DNA of 39,163 bases from Candidatus Gastranaerophilales bacterium (GCA_944323135.1 CALURI010000018.1:1-39163), one strand, 5' to 3'. Positions 8,063 to 17,669 are shown, numbered from the stretch's first letter. Numbers and translations are program-made. Notes: generated by a model not told the origin, from the sequence alone.

Positions 8063-8090
8063 ATGTTAACACAAAAAAGTTCGGTTTCAA
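8063..8090 (-). promoter_or_regulatory. Leaderless-type promoter of nrnA
   Basis: On the minus strand TTGAAA (8085-8090), a 16-base spacer and TAACAT (8063-8068) end six bases before the nrnA ATG. The -35 reaches to within two bases of the divergent dciA start codon, so the two genes compete for the same short region. Confidence 0.6.
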
Positions 8091-8091
8091 A

Positions 8092-8421
8092 ATGAAAAAG
8101 GTTCTCTATACAGATTTTGTAACAACTGAATCGCTTGTTGAAGAATTACTCGGGAAAAAAGAGATTAAAAAAGCAATAACACGCAATAATCTCTACAAAT
8201 TTTGGGGTAAAATTGCCGGTGAAAAATTTGCAAAAAAATCAAAACCTTATTCCATGATAGCAGGCGGAATAATGGTTATAGCCTGCGAAAATCCAATTGT
8301 AGCACAAGAATTAACCTTAAGAAAAACCCAGCTTCTTGTTAAATTTGAACCGTATTTGAAATCCTTAAAATTAAATGTGAAAGATTTAAAATTTGATTCA
8401 AAAAAATGGACAACAGAATAG
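8092..8421 (+). CDS. dciA: DciA-like protein (DUF721), probable DnaB helicase loader
   Basis: DciA is the ancestral bacterial operator of the replicative helicase, found where DnaC or DnaI is absent. The 109-residue protein has the DUF721 pattern: LYKFWGKIAGEKFAKKSKP, then a glycine turn and a strand (AGGIMVIACENPIVAQEL), then a leucine-rich helix RKTQLLVKFEPYL. It is shorter than many family members and consists of little beyond this domain. Primase is encoded 3.3 kb away. No ribosome site is evident before its ATG. It diverges from nrnA and converges with the flavoprotein gene across a 13-bp perfect hairpin. The function is inferred from the family, not from a catalytic residue. Confidence 0.72.
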   Translation: MKKVLYTDFVTTESLVEELLGKKEIKKAITRNNLYKFWGKIAGEKFAKKSKPYSMIAGGIMVIACENPIVAQELTLRKTQLLVKFEPYLKSLKLNVKDLKFDSKKWTTE

Positions 8422-8444
8422 CCCTTATTAAAATAAGGGCTATT
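8417..8444. terminator. Bidirectional hairpin between dciA and the flavoprotein gene
   Basis: Two perfect 13-bp arms, AATAGCCCTTATT and its complement, are separated by two bases. The dciA stop codon is inside the first arm. There is only an AT-rich stretch after it rather than a strong T run, so the termination function is likely but not certain. Confidence 0.65.
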
Positions 8445-8466
8445 AATTATAATTTTTAAATACGTT

Positions 8467-10116
8467 TTACACTGACTGTAAATATGAACAAACTTTTTTC
8501 ATATTTAATTGTGAATTATTTTTAATCAATTGTTTATAAAGTTCAATTCCGCCCATAAATGAATAAACATTATTAAATCCGTTTTGCATCAATATCCTTG
8601 ACGCACAATAACTTGTATAACCTGTATTACAGAACAGAATTATTTTTTTATTTTGAGGGAATTCCCCGAGTCTGTTTCTTATTTCACTGATAGGAATATT
8701 AAAGGCTCCGTCAATAGTTTCTTTATTATAAGCATCAGACATTCTTACATCTACCAAATAAGAATTTTCATCTAATTCTTCAAAAAATACCGGTTTTACA
8801 AAACCTCTTAAAATATTATCAGCATTCATTCCTAAAGTGTTAACAGGATCTTTTGCGGAAGAATATGGCGGAGCATAACACAATTCACTATCCAACATGT
8901 CTTGAACAGTTCCTTCATTACGCATAATCGATGAAATAACATCAATCCTTTTTTCAACACCGTCAAAACCAACAGCCTGAGCTCCATATATTTTTCCCTC
9001 TTTACTAAACAATAATTTATAAAGAGTTTGAGTTGCTTTAGGATAATATCCTGCATGAGAACGTCCGTATATTAAAGTTTTACAATAAGAAATTTGCTTG
9101 CTTTTTAACTGTTTTTCATTATTCCCTACACTTGCGCAGGTTAAATCAAAAATCTTAACAACAGATGAACCTTGTGAATTTTTATACTCAGAATTTATTC
9201 CGCATAAATTATCCGCAATAATTCTTCCCTGTCTGTTTGCAGGACCGGCAAGAGGAATTAGAGTATTATTATCAAACACAAAATCTTTAACCTCTACACT
9301 GTCACCTCCGGCATAAATATTCTCATCAGAGGTCTGCATAAATTCATTTACTACAATACCTCTGTTTGTTTTTAATCCGGCTTTTTTCGCAAGTTCTATT
9401 TCTGGTTTCACGCCTACAGACATTACAACAAAATCATATTCCAGCTCTCTGCCTGAATTTAGAATTATTTTATCCCCATTAAAAGCTTTGACACCGTCAG
9501 ATAATACTAAATTAATTCCTTTACTTCTCATTTCATTTTGCACAACAGCAACAATCTCTTCATCAACAGGAGCAAGAACTTGATTTCCCATTTCAACAAG
9601 ACTTACATCTAAACCTTTTTCAATTAAATTTTCAGCCATTTCAATACCGATAAATCCACCACCGATGACAACAGCTTTTTTCGCATTATTTATCTGTATA
9701 AAATCTTTAATATTATCAGCATCTTTTAATGTTCTCACAGTAAATACCTTACTTATATCCATACCCTTAAAATTCGGGATTACAGGACTAGCCCCCAATG
9801 CTAAAACCAATTTGTCATATCTTAATATTTCACCGTTTTTTAAAGTAACTGTTTTTTCATCTCTATCAATACTTATAACTTCACTGTTAAGTCTTACATC
9901 GATATTAAACCAGCTCTTAAACTTTTGCGGATTAGAAACAAGCATTTGTGCTCTGTCATTTATAACATCCGAAATATAATAAGGAAGACCACAATTTGCA
10001 ATAGAAATCTCATTTGTTTTTTCTAATATGGTAATATGTGCATCTTCATTTAATCTTCTTAATCTTGCACCACAGCTTGCACCTGATGCTCCTCCTCCGA
10101 CAATAATAATATTCAT
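8467..10116 (-). CDS. CoA-disulfide reductase / rhodanese fusion (FAD-dependent)
   Basis: The 549-residue enzyme is predicted to use NAD(P)H to reduce CoA disulfide or CoA-bound polysulfide. It has an FAD-binding start MNIIIVGGGASGA, the single redox cysteine at Cys42 in NCGLPYY as in CoA-disulfide reductases, an NAD-binding motif VVIGGGFIGIEMAE, a second FAD motif IYAGGDSVEV, a dimerisation domain, and a C-terminal rhodanese domain with its own cysteine (Cys496, LFCNTGY). This CoADR-RHD layout is known from Bacillus and from Shewanella polysulfide reductase. I chose the ATG at 10116 because TGAGGA precedes it and the dinucleotide fold begins there; 32 further upstream codons are not plausible. 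It has its own strong promoter. A plain NADH oxidase is a less likely alternative. Confidence 0.87.
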   Translation of the reverse strand: MNIIIVGGGASGASCGARLRRLNEDAHITILEKTNEISIANCGLPYYISDVINDRAQMLVSNPQKFKSWFNIDVRLNSEVISIDRDEKTVTLKNGEILRYDKLVLALGASPVIPNFKGMDISKVFTVRTLKDADNIKDFIQINNAKKAVVIGGGFIGIEMAENLIEKGLDVSLVEMGNQVLAPVDEEIVAVVQNEMRSKGINLVLSDGVKAFNGDKIILNSGRELEYDFVVMSVGVKPEIELAKKAGLKTNRGIVVNEFMQTSDENIYAGGDSVEVKDFVFDNNTLIPLAGPANRQGRIIADNLCGINSEYKNSQGSSVVKIFDLTCASVGNNEKQLKSKQISYCKTLIYGRSHAGYYPKATQTLYKLLFSKEGKIYGAQAVGFDGVEKRIDVISSIMRNEGTVQDMLDSELCYAPPYSSAKDPVNTLGMNADNILRGFVKPVFFEELDENSYLVDVRMSDAYNKETIDGAFNIPISEIRNRLGEFPQNKKIILFCNTGYTSYCASRILMQNGFNNVYSFMGGIELYKQLIKNNSQLNMKKVCSYLQSV

Positions 10117-10147
10117 AAAACTAATCCTCATTCTAAATTGAAATATC

Positions 10148-10176
10148 AGAATATTACAATTATTATCCGTTGTCAA
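10148..10176 (-). promoter_or_regulatory. Strong sigma-70 promoter of the CoA-disulfide reductase gene
   Basis: A consensus TTGACA (10171-10176), 17 bases and TATTCT (10148-10153) lie on the minus strand. The -35 sits in the palindrome CGTTGACAACG, a possible operator. The leader is about 25 bases long and contains the TGAGGA ribosome site. Confidence 0.78.
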
Positions 10177-10208
10177 CGAATTTAAAAATAAATTAACTAG
10201 AGTAAAAT

Positions 10209-11636
10209 TCACTTATCATTTTTTAACGGTAAAGTAAAAATAACTTTTGTAAATTTATCAGGAATACTTTCAAATTTTATAGTTCCATTATGAGCGGAAA
10301 TAATTTGTTTTGATATATACAAACCTAAACCTATATTAATACTTTTAGTTTCTTTTGCGTAAGAAACAAATTTTTCAAAAATATCTTCCGAATTTTGTGT
10401 TTTAACACCAAAGCCAAAATTTTTAATCGAAAATATTAAATTCTTTTTATTCCCGGAAATATTTACAACAATCTCACTATTTTTAAAACTATATTTTATA
10501 GCATTGGTTAATAGGTTGTGTATAACTCTTTTTATCTCATTATAATCAAAATAAATTGTATCAATTTTAGTTTCATAAGAAATTTTTATAACAATATTTC
10601 TTTCGGAAGCTGAATATTTAACCTGCTCACAACATCCCGTAACAAGTTTTTTAAATGAATTAAACTGTTTGTTTATTTTTATTTTACCGTTTTCATATTT
10701 ATATTTATTTAAAATATTTACGACTAAATCTTCAAGATATTCTGTCGAATTTAAAACATTTTGTAAAATTTCTTTCTGATTTTCATTTATATCCCCAAAT
10801 GAATTATTTAATAACATTTTTAATGCTGATTTTTCCGCTTGAACAGGCCCTTTCATATCATGTGTAATCATTGCCAGATATGTATCTGATTCTTTAAAAC
10901 GATTTGAATTTTCTTTACAAGCATTCAATAAACTGCATATTTGGGATTTTACAACTTTTACATTAAAAGGTTTTTCTATATAAATATACGAACCCAAATT
11001 AAAACCCTTAATTTTATTTTCAGCATCAGATAGGGCTGAAATAAATATTATCGGAGTATCATGGTTTAATTTACTTTTCTGCATAATTTCAGCAAGCTCA
11101 TATCCTGACATTTCAGGCATCATAATATCTAAAAGAGCCAAATCAAATTTTTCATGTTCAATTACTGCGGCAGCTTCTTTAGGCTTGAGATAAACACTTA
11201 AATTTAAACCAAAAGACTTGAGCATTTCTTTAAGCAAATCAGTATTAAAGGGATTATCGTCCACAATCATAACTTTTAATCCCTTTATATTTTCATATTT
11301 ATTATCAACAGAATGTTTATTATTATTTTTCTCTTTAAAACTGTTATTTTTGATAAAATCGTTTATAATTTCTTTCCGAACAGGATATTCAATAACATTT
11401 TTTGCACCGCATATATTAGCATTCAAAACATTTTGTCTTGAAATATCCTTTGTAGCAAGCCAAACTTCAAGATCAGAATTCACACTGCAGAAATTTTTAA
11501 TATCATTTATATCTTTAAAATCCGTTTTAATAATACAGAGCCTTTTATCCTCAAGACCTTTAACATTTTCAAGCTCTTTTACATTATTCACAAAAACGAT
11601 ATCTTGAGCACCAGGTAAGGATAAGAGGTTTTTCAT
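10209..11636 (-). CDS. Receiver-first histidine kinase with an extra N-terminal pseudo-receiver
   Basis: The 475-residue soluble signalling protein has no membrane segment. Residues 1-100 look like a degenerate receiver (alternating strands, late EYPVR) without a clear phosphoacceptor. Residues 119-237 form a true receiver with IVDDN, Asp170 in LALLDIMMPEMSG and Lys222 in EKPF. Residues 253-315 are a HisKA dimerisation domain with His259 in MITHDMKGP. Residues 340-470 are a HATPase domain with N-box Asn378, a G2 box GLGLYIS, and a G1 box NFGFG in which the usual adenine-contacting Asp is Asn406. The expected autophosphorylation activity may therefore be weak. Its promoter places the start about eight bases after the -10, so it is probably leaderless. 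No separate cognate regulator is adjacent. Confidence 0.83.
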   Translation of the reverse strand: MKNLLSLPGAQDIVFVNNVKELENVKGLEDKRLCIIKTDFKDINDIKNFCSVNSDLEVWLATKDISRQNVLNANICGAKNVIEYPVRKEIINDFIKNNSFKEKNNNKHSVDNKYENIKGLKVMIVDDNPFNTDLLKEMLKSFGLNLSVYLKPKEAAAVIEHEKFDLALLDIMMPEMSGYELAEIMQKSKLNHDTPIIFISALSDAENKIKGFNLGSYIYIEKPFNVKVVKSQICSLLNACKENSNRFKESDTYLAMITHDMKGPVQAEKSALKMLLNNSFGDINENQKEILQNVLNSTEYLEDLVVNILNKYKYENGKIKINKQFNSFKKLVTGCCEQVKYSASERNIVIKISYETKIDTIYFDYNEIKRVIHNLLTNAIKYSFKNSEIVVNISGNKKNLIFSIKNFGFGVKTQNSEDIFEKFVSYAKETKSINIGLGLYISKQIISAHNGTIKFESIPDKFTKVIFTLPLKNDK

Positions 11637-11644
11637 AATTACTA

Positions 11645-11672
11645 ACTATAATTATGGAATTTATGAAATCAA
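11645..11672 (-). promoter_or_regulatory. Leaderless-type promoter of the histidine kinase gene
   Basis: TTGATT (11667-11672), 16 bases and TATAGT (11645-11650) are read on the minus strand. The hexamer ends eight bases before the ATG, and there is no Shine-Dalgarno sequence. It is back to back with the dnaG promoter. Confidence 0.6.
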
Positions 11673-11692
11673 TTACCTAATGAGCTATATTT

Positions 11693-11721
11693 TTGATTTA
11701 TGTTTGTGTTAATGCTAAACT
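11693..11721 (+). promoter_or_regulatory. Leaderless-type promoter of the dnaG-rpoD operon
   Basis: TTGATT (11693-11698), 17 bases and TAAACT (11716-11721) with an extended TGC before it. The hexamer ends six bases before the dnaG ATG. No ribosome binding site is present. Confidence 0.62.
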
Positions 11722-11727
11722 AAAATT

Positions 11728-13611
11728 ATGGCTAGTACAATCGAAGAATTGGTATCACAAATTAAAGACCGCCTTGATATTGTAGATGTAGTACAAGAAC
11801 GTGTAATTTTAAAGAAAAACGGCGGGCATTATTGGGGTTTATGTCCATTCCATAAAGAAAAAACTCCTTCTTTTTCAGTCAACCCGAATTTAGGGATATA
11901 TAAATGTTTTGGCTGCGGAGAAGGCGGTGATGCCCTTACATTTATAATGAAGACTCAAAATAAAGAGTTTATTGAAGTTATACGTGAACTTGCAGACAGA
12001 TTCGGGCTTGAAATGCCTAAAAATTTTCATAAATCCGAATCCAAAGAGCTAAAAGAAGAAATGATTAAAGCCTGCACAAAAGCAGCAGAATTTTATAACT
12101 TACGCTTGTTGAAAGATAAAGAACCCGAAACAACTGAAGTATTGGAATATTTAAGCGGGCGCGGAATTACAAAAGATATAATAGAAAAATATCACATCGG
12201 ACTTGCTCCTAAAGCTTTTGCAACTTTTTATAAAAAGTTCAGAAACGAATTTTCGGAAAATGTAATGGAAAAAGCAGGTCTTATAATTAAGACTCGGGAA
12301 GGTGATGAATATATTGACCGTTTCAGAAACCGCGTAATAATTCCGATACAAAATGAATTTGGAGAATTTGTAGCATTCGGAGCCAGAGCTATTGAAAAAG
12401 ACCAAACTCCAAAATACTTAAATTCTTCAGATTCGCTAATTTATAATAAAAGTAAACTGCTTTACGGACTTTACACTGCCAAAGACGCAATAAAAAATGA
12501 AGACAGTGTTATATTAATGGAAGGTTATTTTGATGTAATTTCAGCTCAGGCTCATGGAATTGAAAATGCTGTTGCATCATGCGGAACTTCATTAACAGCC
12601 GATCACATCAAACTCCTTTCAAGATATACAACATCAAGAAGAATTTATCTTTCTTTTGATACGGATTCTGCGGGACAAAAAGCAACAAAAAGAAATGCCG
12701 AACTTATTAAAGAAGCATTTTCAGGTCTTGGGAATATTAAACAATTTGATGAAAGTTATATTTCCACAACCGATGATAAATATTCTTGTGAAATCAGAGT
12801 TATTGCCCCGCCTGAAGGCAAAGATCCTGATGAATTTATTCGCTCAGTTGGTGCAGAAAGTTACAAAGAATACATGAAGCATGCTCCTTTGTTAATAGAT
12901 TTTCAACTTAACGCAATTTTGAAAGAAAAACCGATTACACCGATTGAAAAAACTAAAACAGTTAAAGAAATTATTCCGCTTTTACTTGAAATTAAAAATA
13001 AAATTATTCAATCAGAATACGTAAAAATGATAGCAGATACCCTGCAAATAGATGAAAATGCACTATTTAGCGAACTAAAAGCAACTCAAAAATCTCAAGA
13101 ACTTAAAAAACCTGATTTAGAACGTATTGTTAAGAAAAATGTATCAATTTCAGAAAAAGCGCAAAAAAATTTATTGAGCGTTTTTCTTGTAACAGACAAT
13201 CACTTCTCATTTGAACAAATCAGGCAAATGATAGATAACACGGTATTTACGGACGAAACGTTAATAAATGTAAAATCTACAATTGACAAATTAACTTGTA
13301 CCGTAAATAATGTGAAAGAATTAATTGAAAAATTATATACAACATACGCTAACCAACCGGATACTCAAAAAATTATTACAGATTTGATAAGTATCTCAGA
13401 AACATTCCAAAACCTGGATGACAATGATTTTTTAACCGTCATAAGGGAAAATATAAACAAAATCAGCGAATGTCAAACTAAAAAAGAACAGGAAAAAATC
13501 AGAAATTTATATAAAAGCGCAAATGATAATGACACAGAAGCCCTGAAAATTCAAATGCAGCTTAGAGATAAGATAAATAATAGATTAAAATTGGAGAAAA
13601 TGAATGAGTAA
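11728..13611 (+). CDS. dnaG: DNA primase DnaG
   Basis: It synthesises RNA primers at the replication fork in partnership with DnaB helicase. The 627-residue protein has the CHC2 zinc ribbon with Cys39, His42, Cys60 and Cys63 ([18 protein letters not shown]), a catalytic core, a TOPRIM region with ILMEGYFDV and [10 protein letters not shown], and a helical C-terminal part that would contact DnaB. A stretch of about 25 residues after the TOPRIM acidic motifs (roughly 330-360) looks like a lineage insertion. The start is the only sensible one and is preceded by a -10 rather than a ribosome site. It overlaps rpoD by eight bases, so primase and sigma factor are translated from one transcript, as in the classic macromolecular synthesis operon without rpsU. 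Confidence 0.97.
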   Translation: MASTIEELVSQIKDRLDIVDVVQERVILKKNGGHYWGLCPFHKEKTPSFSVNPNLGIYKCFGCGEGGDALTFIMKTQNKEFIEVIRELADRFGLEMPKNFHKSESKELKEEMIKACTKAAEFYNLRLLKDKEPETTEVLEYLSGRGITKDIIEKYHIGLAPKAFATFYKKFRNEFSENVMEKAGLIIKTREGDEYIDRFRNRVIIPIQNEFGEFVAFGARAIEKDQTPKYLNSSDSLIYNKSKLLYGLYTAKDAIKNEDSVILMEGYFDVISAQAHGIENAVASCGTSLTADHIKLLSRYTTSRRIYLSFDTDSAGQKATKRNAELIKEAFSGLGNIKQFDESYISTTDDKYSCEIRVIAPPEGKDPDEFIRSVGAESYKEYMKHAPLLIDFQLNAILKEKPITPIEKTKTVKEIIPLLLEIKNKIIQSEYVKMIADTLQIDENALFSELKATQKSQELKKPDLERIVKKNVSISEKAQKNLLSVFLVTDNHFSFEQIRQMIDNTVFTDETLINVKSTIDKLTCTVNNVKELIEKLYTTYANQPDTQKIITDLISISETFQNLDDNDFLTVIRENINKISECQTKKEQEKIRNLYKSANDNDTEALKIQMQLRDKINNRLKLEKMNE

Positions 13612-14704
13612 AAAAAGACAAAGCAGCTCCTCTATTGTAAGTATTATGGATGATGAAAATCTTGACTTGCATGATATCGAAGATGATGTTACCCTATCCG
13701 CTGACTCAGACAGCGTAAATTATATGAACATGGATATTAGTACTGACAATATCGAAGATATTGTTACAGAAAAAATTGAGAACAAAGCAGCTCTTGAAGA
13801 TATTTACATGATTAACAGAAATGAAGACCCTTCTGAAAATGATTTGGAAATTACAAAGGGTATTGCTGTTGATGATCCGGTAAGATTATATTTAAGAGAA
13901 ATCGGAAGAATTAAACTATTATCTGCAAATGAAGAAATTGAACTTGCAAGAAAAATTCTTGAAGGCGGAACGCCGGGTGCTATTGCAAAAAGAAAACTTG
14001 TTCAGGCAAACTTACGCTTGGTTGTAAGTATCGCAAAGAAATATGTCGGACGCGGAATGCTTTTCTTAGACCTTATTCAAGAAGGCAATTTAGGCTTAAT
14101 CCGTGCAGCAGAAAAATTTGATCATGAAAGAGGTTTCAAATTCTCTACTTATGCAACTTGGTGGATTAGACAAGCTATTACAAGAGCAATTGCAGATCAG
14201 GCAAGAACAATTCGTATTCCTGTTCACATGGTAGAAACAATTAATAAATTGAAAAAAGTTACAAGACGTTTAGCTCAAGAACTTTCAAGAAAACCTACCG
14301 AAGATGAACTTGCTATTGAAATGAATGTTTCAATACCAAAACTTCGTGAAATAATTAAAATCGCTCAAGAACCTTTGTCTTTAGAAACTCCAATAGGTAA
14401 AGAAGAAGATTCTCGTTTAGGTGATTTTATTGAAGACAAAGAAGCAGATGCTCCTATTAAAACAGTAGCATCAGAATTGTTAAGAGAAGACTTAGCAGAA
14501 GTTCTTTGTACTTTATCTCCAAGAGAACGTGATGTATTAAGATTACGTTTCGGTATGGACGACGGTCGTCAAAGAACATTAGAAGAAGTAGGTCAATTGT
14601 TTGGTGTTACTCGTGAACGTATCAGACAAATTGAAGCTAAAGCTCTCAGAAAGCTTCGTCACCCCAACAGAAGTAAACGATTAAGAGAATATGTAGAATC
14701 ATAA
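13604..14704 (+). CDS. rpoD: Primary sigma factor (RpoD/SigA)
   Basis: It directs RNA polymerase to housekeeping promoters, consistent with the TTGACA/TATAAT-like sites seen throughout the window. The 366 residues include an acidic, poorly conserved N-terminus (1-85) in place of a full region 1.1, then region 1.2 ([12 protein letters not shown]), region 2 with [20 protein letters not shown] and [13 protein letters not shown], region 3, and region 4 with [14 protein letters not shown] and the recognition helix [14 protein letters not shown]. The ATG at 13604 has GGAG seven bases upstream, inside the end of dnaG, so translation is coupled. A perfect terminator follows the stop. Confidence 0.97.
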   Translation: MSKKRQSSSSIVSIMDDENLDLHDIEDDVTLSADSDSVNYMNMDISTDNIEDIVTEKIENKAALEDIYMINRNEDPSENDLEITKGIAVDDPVRLYLREIGRIKLLSANEEIELARKILEGGTPGAIAKRKLVQANLRLVVSIAKKYVGRGMLFLDLIQEGNLGLIRAAEKFDHERGFKFSTYATWWIRQAITRAIADQARTIRIPVHMVETINKLKKVTRRLAQELSRKPTEDELAIEMNVSIPKLREIIKIAQEPLSLETPIGKEEDSRLGDFIEDKEADAPIKTVASELLREDLAEVLCTLSPRERDVLRLRFGMDDGRQRTLEEVGQLFGVTRERIRQIEAKALRKLRHPNRSKRLREYVES

Positions 14705-14708
14705 ATTT

Positions 14709-14736
14709 AAAAAAGCTCTCAATTGAGAGCTTTTTT
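14709..14736. terminator. Intrinsic terminator of dnaG-rpoD
   Basis: A perfect palindrome: six A, GCTCTC, loop AATT, GAGAGC, six T. It lies four bases after the rpoD stop and is symmetric, so it could act in both directions. Confidence 0.92.
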
Positions 14737-14755
14737 AATAATTAACAATAAATAA

Positions 14756-14784
14756 AAAGACCGATTGGCAAAAAATCGGTCTTT
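14756..14784. terminator. Second terminator, serving the minus-strand gene
   Basis: An 11-bp stem, AAAGACCGATT with its complement, surrounds a seven-base loop. On the minus strand a T run follows it, 37 bases past the end of the 146-residue hypothetical gene. Confidence 0.88.
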
Positions 14785-14821
14785 AAATTAAGTGTGAGTA
14801 AATGTGTATATTTATAAGCAG

Positions 14822-15260
14822 TTATACTAATGCATCCAAAAATTCTGTAACACCAACGGAAGTTTCATTGCCTAAAGGTTTATCCATGTATTTTGCAAGT
14901 TTATTTGGATCAACACCTTTAATATTTGCCATTGCATAAGCTGCAAAATTATCTTCAGGTTCGATTCCCTGCAATTCGTCTAACTTAGCCATAAATGGTG
15001 TATTAAAATATTGTTCAATTCTTTTTTGTGTTGCAGCTTCAGATTTATCAACTTTTGATAATTGAACTCCCCAAATCTGAGCAGCCGTTGCATCAAGTGC
15101 ACTTGCCTCAACTTTTTCAGTTCCTTTAAAATTAATAACAGGTTTTGCACTTTCTGCTTTTTCTTCTTTGCCAGCTTTTTTCGCATTTAATGCTTCATAA
15201 TAAGCTTTTAATGCTTCTAAATTTTGGTTGTTACCGCCGTTTCCGTTAACTTTTGTCATT
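14822..15260 (-). CDS. Hypothetical protein with an INFKG motif
   Basis: I do not recognise this 146-residue protein. It is hydrophilic and starts with an Asn/Gly-rich stretch (TKVNGNGGNNQN), followed by a Lys/Glu/Ala-rich helix and then VINFKGTEKV near residue 44. The C-terminal half is helical (QKRIEQYFNTPFMAKLDEL and so on). There is no signal peptide, membrane segment or cysteine. The start is the ATG at 15260, because AAAGGAG precedes it by nine bases; the ORF extends 16 codons further to 15310. The other unknown protein at 38282-38599 carries a similar INFG motif. It is transcribed alone, with terminators behind it and a 400-bp control region in front. Confidence 0.6.
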
Positions 15261-15660
15261 TCCGTTTTCTCCTTTGTTAACCTATTTGCATATTGCATAA
15301 GGTTATTCATTTACTCACAATATCTGTATCGGTCATGTTTTTAATAAACTTTAACTAAAAAGCATAATTTACAGATATTTGTAACATATTTTAACAATAC
15401 TCTTATCTCTTAGGTTTTCCTGTTTAATTGATTTCCATATTTATATAAAGTATTTTTGTATTTAAAAATTGCGTCAATAATATATATTTTTTACATATTA
15501 TGTTACAAATGTTTACATTCACAAGATTGCATAATTTTACTAATTATATGCGATATACCTGAAATATATACTTTTGGCTAGTAGTAAAAATATATCGTTT
15601 TGCTAATATTAAAAGTAGTAAGAGAGCAATTTTTAAAAAAAAAAAGATGACTCAGGGAAT
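15261..15660. promoter_or_regulatory. 400-bp divergent control region with a 12-bp inverted repeat
   Basis: This AT-rich gap separates two divergent genes and holds no ORF. ATTTGTAACATA at 15377-15388 recurs as its exact complement at 15499-15510, about 110 bp away. Such paired sites could bind a regulator by looping, possibly the LuxR-type protein encoded next door. No confident -35/-10 pair was found. Confidence 0.4.
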
Positions 15661-15891
15661 ATGAAACAGAAAACAAAGGGATTGACTGAAAGAGAACTTG
15701 AAGTCTTAAAATTAGTTATTCTTGGATATAACAACAAAACAATTGGGAAAAAATTATTCATTACAAATCACACGGTAAAAGCTCATTTAACCCAAATATA
15801 TAAAAAACTTGGGGTTACAAATAGAACTGCTGCAGCGATTAAAGCTAAAGATAATAATATTATTCCTCCTCAAGACTCAGAACAGCCATAA
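15661..15891 (+). CDS. Single-domain LuxR/GerE-type DNA-binding protein
   Basis: The 76 residues are almost entirely a LuxR-type helix-turn-helix: [19 protein letters not shown], then the scaffold and recognition helices [19 protein letters not shown], then NRTAAAIKA. There is no receiver or ligand-binding domain, so it is a stand-alone GerE-type regulator or the remnant of a larger one. The start is the only ATG, with AGGGA close upstream. The last 32 bases overlap the end of lepA on the other strand. Targets are unknown; the inverted repeat in its long upstream region suggests autoregulation. Confidence 0.82.
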   Translation: MKQKTKGLTERELEVLKLVILGYNNKTIGKKLFITNHTVKAHLTQIYKKLGVTNRTAAAIKAKDNNIIPPQDSEQP

Positions 15892-17662
15892 AAGCTTCTT
15901 GAGGAACTTCTACTCGTCCGACAGATTTCATGCGTTTTTTACCTTTCTTTTGTTTTTCCAAAAGCTTTCTCTTACGCGAAATATCACCGCCGTAACATTT
16001 GTCTAATACGTTTTTGCGCATAGCTTTAATATTTGTTCTTGCAATAACGCGTCCACCGATTGCAGCCTGAATAGGGACTTCAAAAAGCTGACGCGGAATA
16101 ATATCCTTTAACTTTGCAGTAAGTTTTTGACCTACATAAAAAGCACTGTCTTCATGGCAGATAACAGAAAGTGCATCCACAACTTCTCCGGCAAGCATAA
16201 TATCTAATTTTACAAGTTTAGAACGCTTGTAATCTTTAAATTCATAATCCATGCTTGCATAACCTTTTGTACGTGATTTCAACTGGTCATAAAAATCAGT
16301 TATAACTTCACTAAGTGGAATTTCATATTCCAAACTTGCACGAACTTTATCAATATAAGACATATTTTTGAAAATTCCGCGTTTTGTTTGAGCCAAATCC
16401 ATTAAAGTTCCGACATAATCATTCGGCGCAATAATTTGAACTTTTACATAAGGTTCTTCAATATAATCTCGGACTTGAGCCGGAGGAAGATTTGCTGGGT
16501 TGTCAATTTCCACCATTTCACCATTTGTTTTGTACACATGATAAACTACTGAAGGTGCTGTGGTAACAATTGAAAGTCCATATTCACGTTCCAAACGTTC
16601 TTGAGCAATTTCCATATGCAGCATACCCAAAAAACCGCATCTAAAACCAAATCCCAAAGCAGTTGAAGTTTCCGGTTCAAAAGTTATGCTGCTGTCATTA
16701 AGCTTTAATTTTTCCAAAGCTTCTTTTAAATCACCATAATCATCATTATCAACAGGATACATACCTGAAAATACCATTGGTAAAGCTTCTTTATATCCAG
16801 GTAAAGGCTCTTTTGCAGGGTTTTCAACAGATGTAAGCGTATCTCCGACAAAACGAGTTAATTCTTTTATGGAACCGGCAAAATAACCTACATCCCCGCA
16901 AACCAATTCATTAACCTGAATTCTTGAAGGTGTCTGATACCCAAGTTCTACTACATCATATTCTTTTCCTGATGCCATAAATTTAACTTTTTCACCGAGT
17001 TTAATTTTTCCGTCCATAATCTTGAAAAAGCAAAGAGTACCTAAATACTGATCATAAGCACTATCAAAAACAAGTGCTCTCAAAGGTTTATCAGAATTAT
17101 CAACAGGCGGAGGAATTAAATCAACAACAGCCTCTAATACATCATCAATTCCAATTCCTGCTTTAGCACTTACAGGAATTGCTAAAGACGCATCAATTCC
17201 CAAAACTTCTTCAATTTCTTCTTTTACACGTTCAACATCAGCCGATGGCAAATCAATTTTATTAATTACAGGAATAATCTCTAAATTTTGCTCAATTGCA
17301 AGATAAACATTTGCAAGTGTTTGAGCTTCCACACCCTGAGTAGCATCAACGATTAATAATGCTCCTTCGCAGGCAGCTAAAGAACGTGAAACTTCATAAG
17401 AAAAATCAACATGTCCCGGTGTATCTATAAGGTTTAAAATATAATTTTTACCATCTTTAGCTGTATAATTCATTCTTGCAGAATTTAACTTAATCGTAAT
17501 TCCGCGCTCACGTTCAATATCCATAGAATCCATAATCTGATTCTGCATATCACGCTCGGCAACCGTACCTGTTTTTTCAAGTAATCTGTCAGCAAGTGTA
17601 GATTTGCCATGGTCTATGTGGGCAATTATACAAAAATTTCTTACATTATCTCTGTATTTCAT
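15860..17662 (-). CDS. lepA: Elongation factor 4 (LepA), ribosome back-translocase GTPase
   Basis: LepA is a translational GTPase that acts on stalled or initiating ribosomes. The 600-residue length matches the family exactly. It opens [19 protein letters not shown] (G1 P-loop), with the switch II region [14 protein letters not shown], the G4 motif NKID, then domain II, EF-G-like domains III and V ([18 protein letters not shown]), and the LepA-specific C-terminal domain with a basic tail ([14 protein letters not shown]). TATAAT ends seven bases before the ATG and no ribosome site is present, so the mRNA is probably leaderless. It runs in the same direction as tdk, 56 bases behind it, and its 3' end overlaps the LuxR-type gene. 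Confidence 0.98.
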   Translation of the reverse strand: MKYRDNVRNFCIIAHIDHGKSTLADRLLEKTGTVAERDMQNQIMDSMDIERERGITIKLNSARMNYTAKDGKNYILNLIDTPGHVDFSYEVSRSLAACEGALLIVDATQGVEAQTLANVYLAIEQNLEIIPVINKIDLPSADVERVKEEIEEVLGIDASLAIPVSAKAGIGIDDVLEAVVDLIPPPVDNSDKPLRALVFDSAYDQYLGTLCFFKIMDGKIKLGEKVKFMASGKEYDVVELGYQTPSRIQVNELVCGDVGYFAGSIKELTRFVGDTLTSVENPAKEPLPGYKEALPMVFSGMYPVDNDDYGDLKEALEKLKLNDSSITFEPETSTALGFGFRCGFLGMLHMEIAQERLEREYGLSIVTTAPSVVYHVYKTNGEMVEIDNPANLPPAQVRDYIEEPYVKVQIIAPNDYVGTLMDLAQTKRGIFKNMSYIDKVRASLEYEIPLSEVITDFYDQLKSRTKGYASMDYEFKDYKRSKLVKLDIMLAGEVVDALSVICHEDSAFYVGQKLTAKLKDIIPRQLFEVPIQAAIGGRVIARTNIKAMRKNVLDKCYGGDISRKRKLLEKQKKGKKRMKSVGRVEVPQEAFMAVLSLEEE

Positions 17663-17669
17663 AATTTTT

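Noticed and set aside
15860-15891. Frameshift or fusion between the LuxR-type gene and lepA
   Set aside because: The genes are on opposite strands, both are full length for their families, and a 32-bp tail overlap is ordinary in a compact genome.
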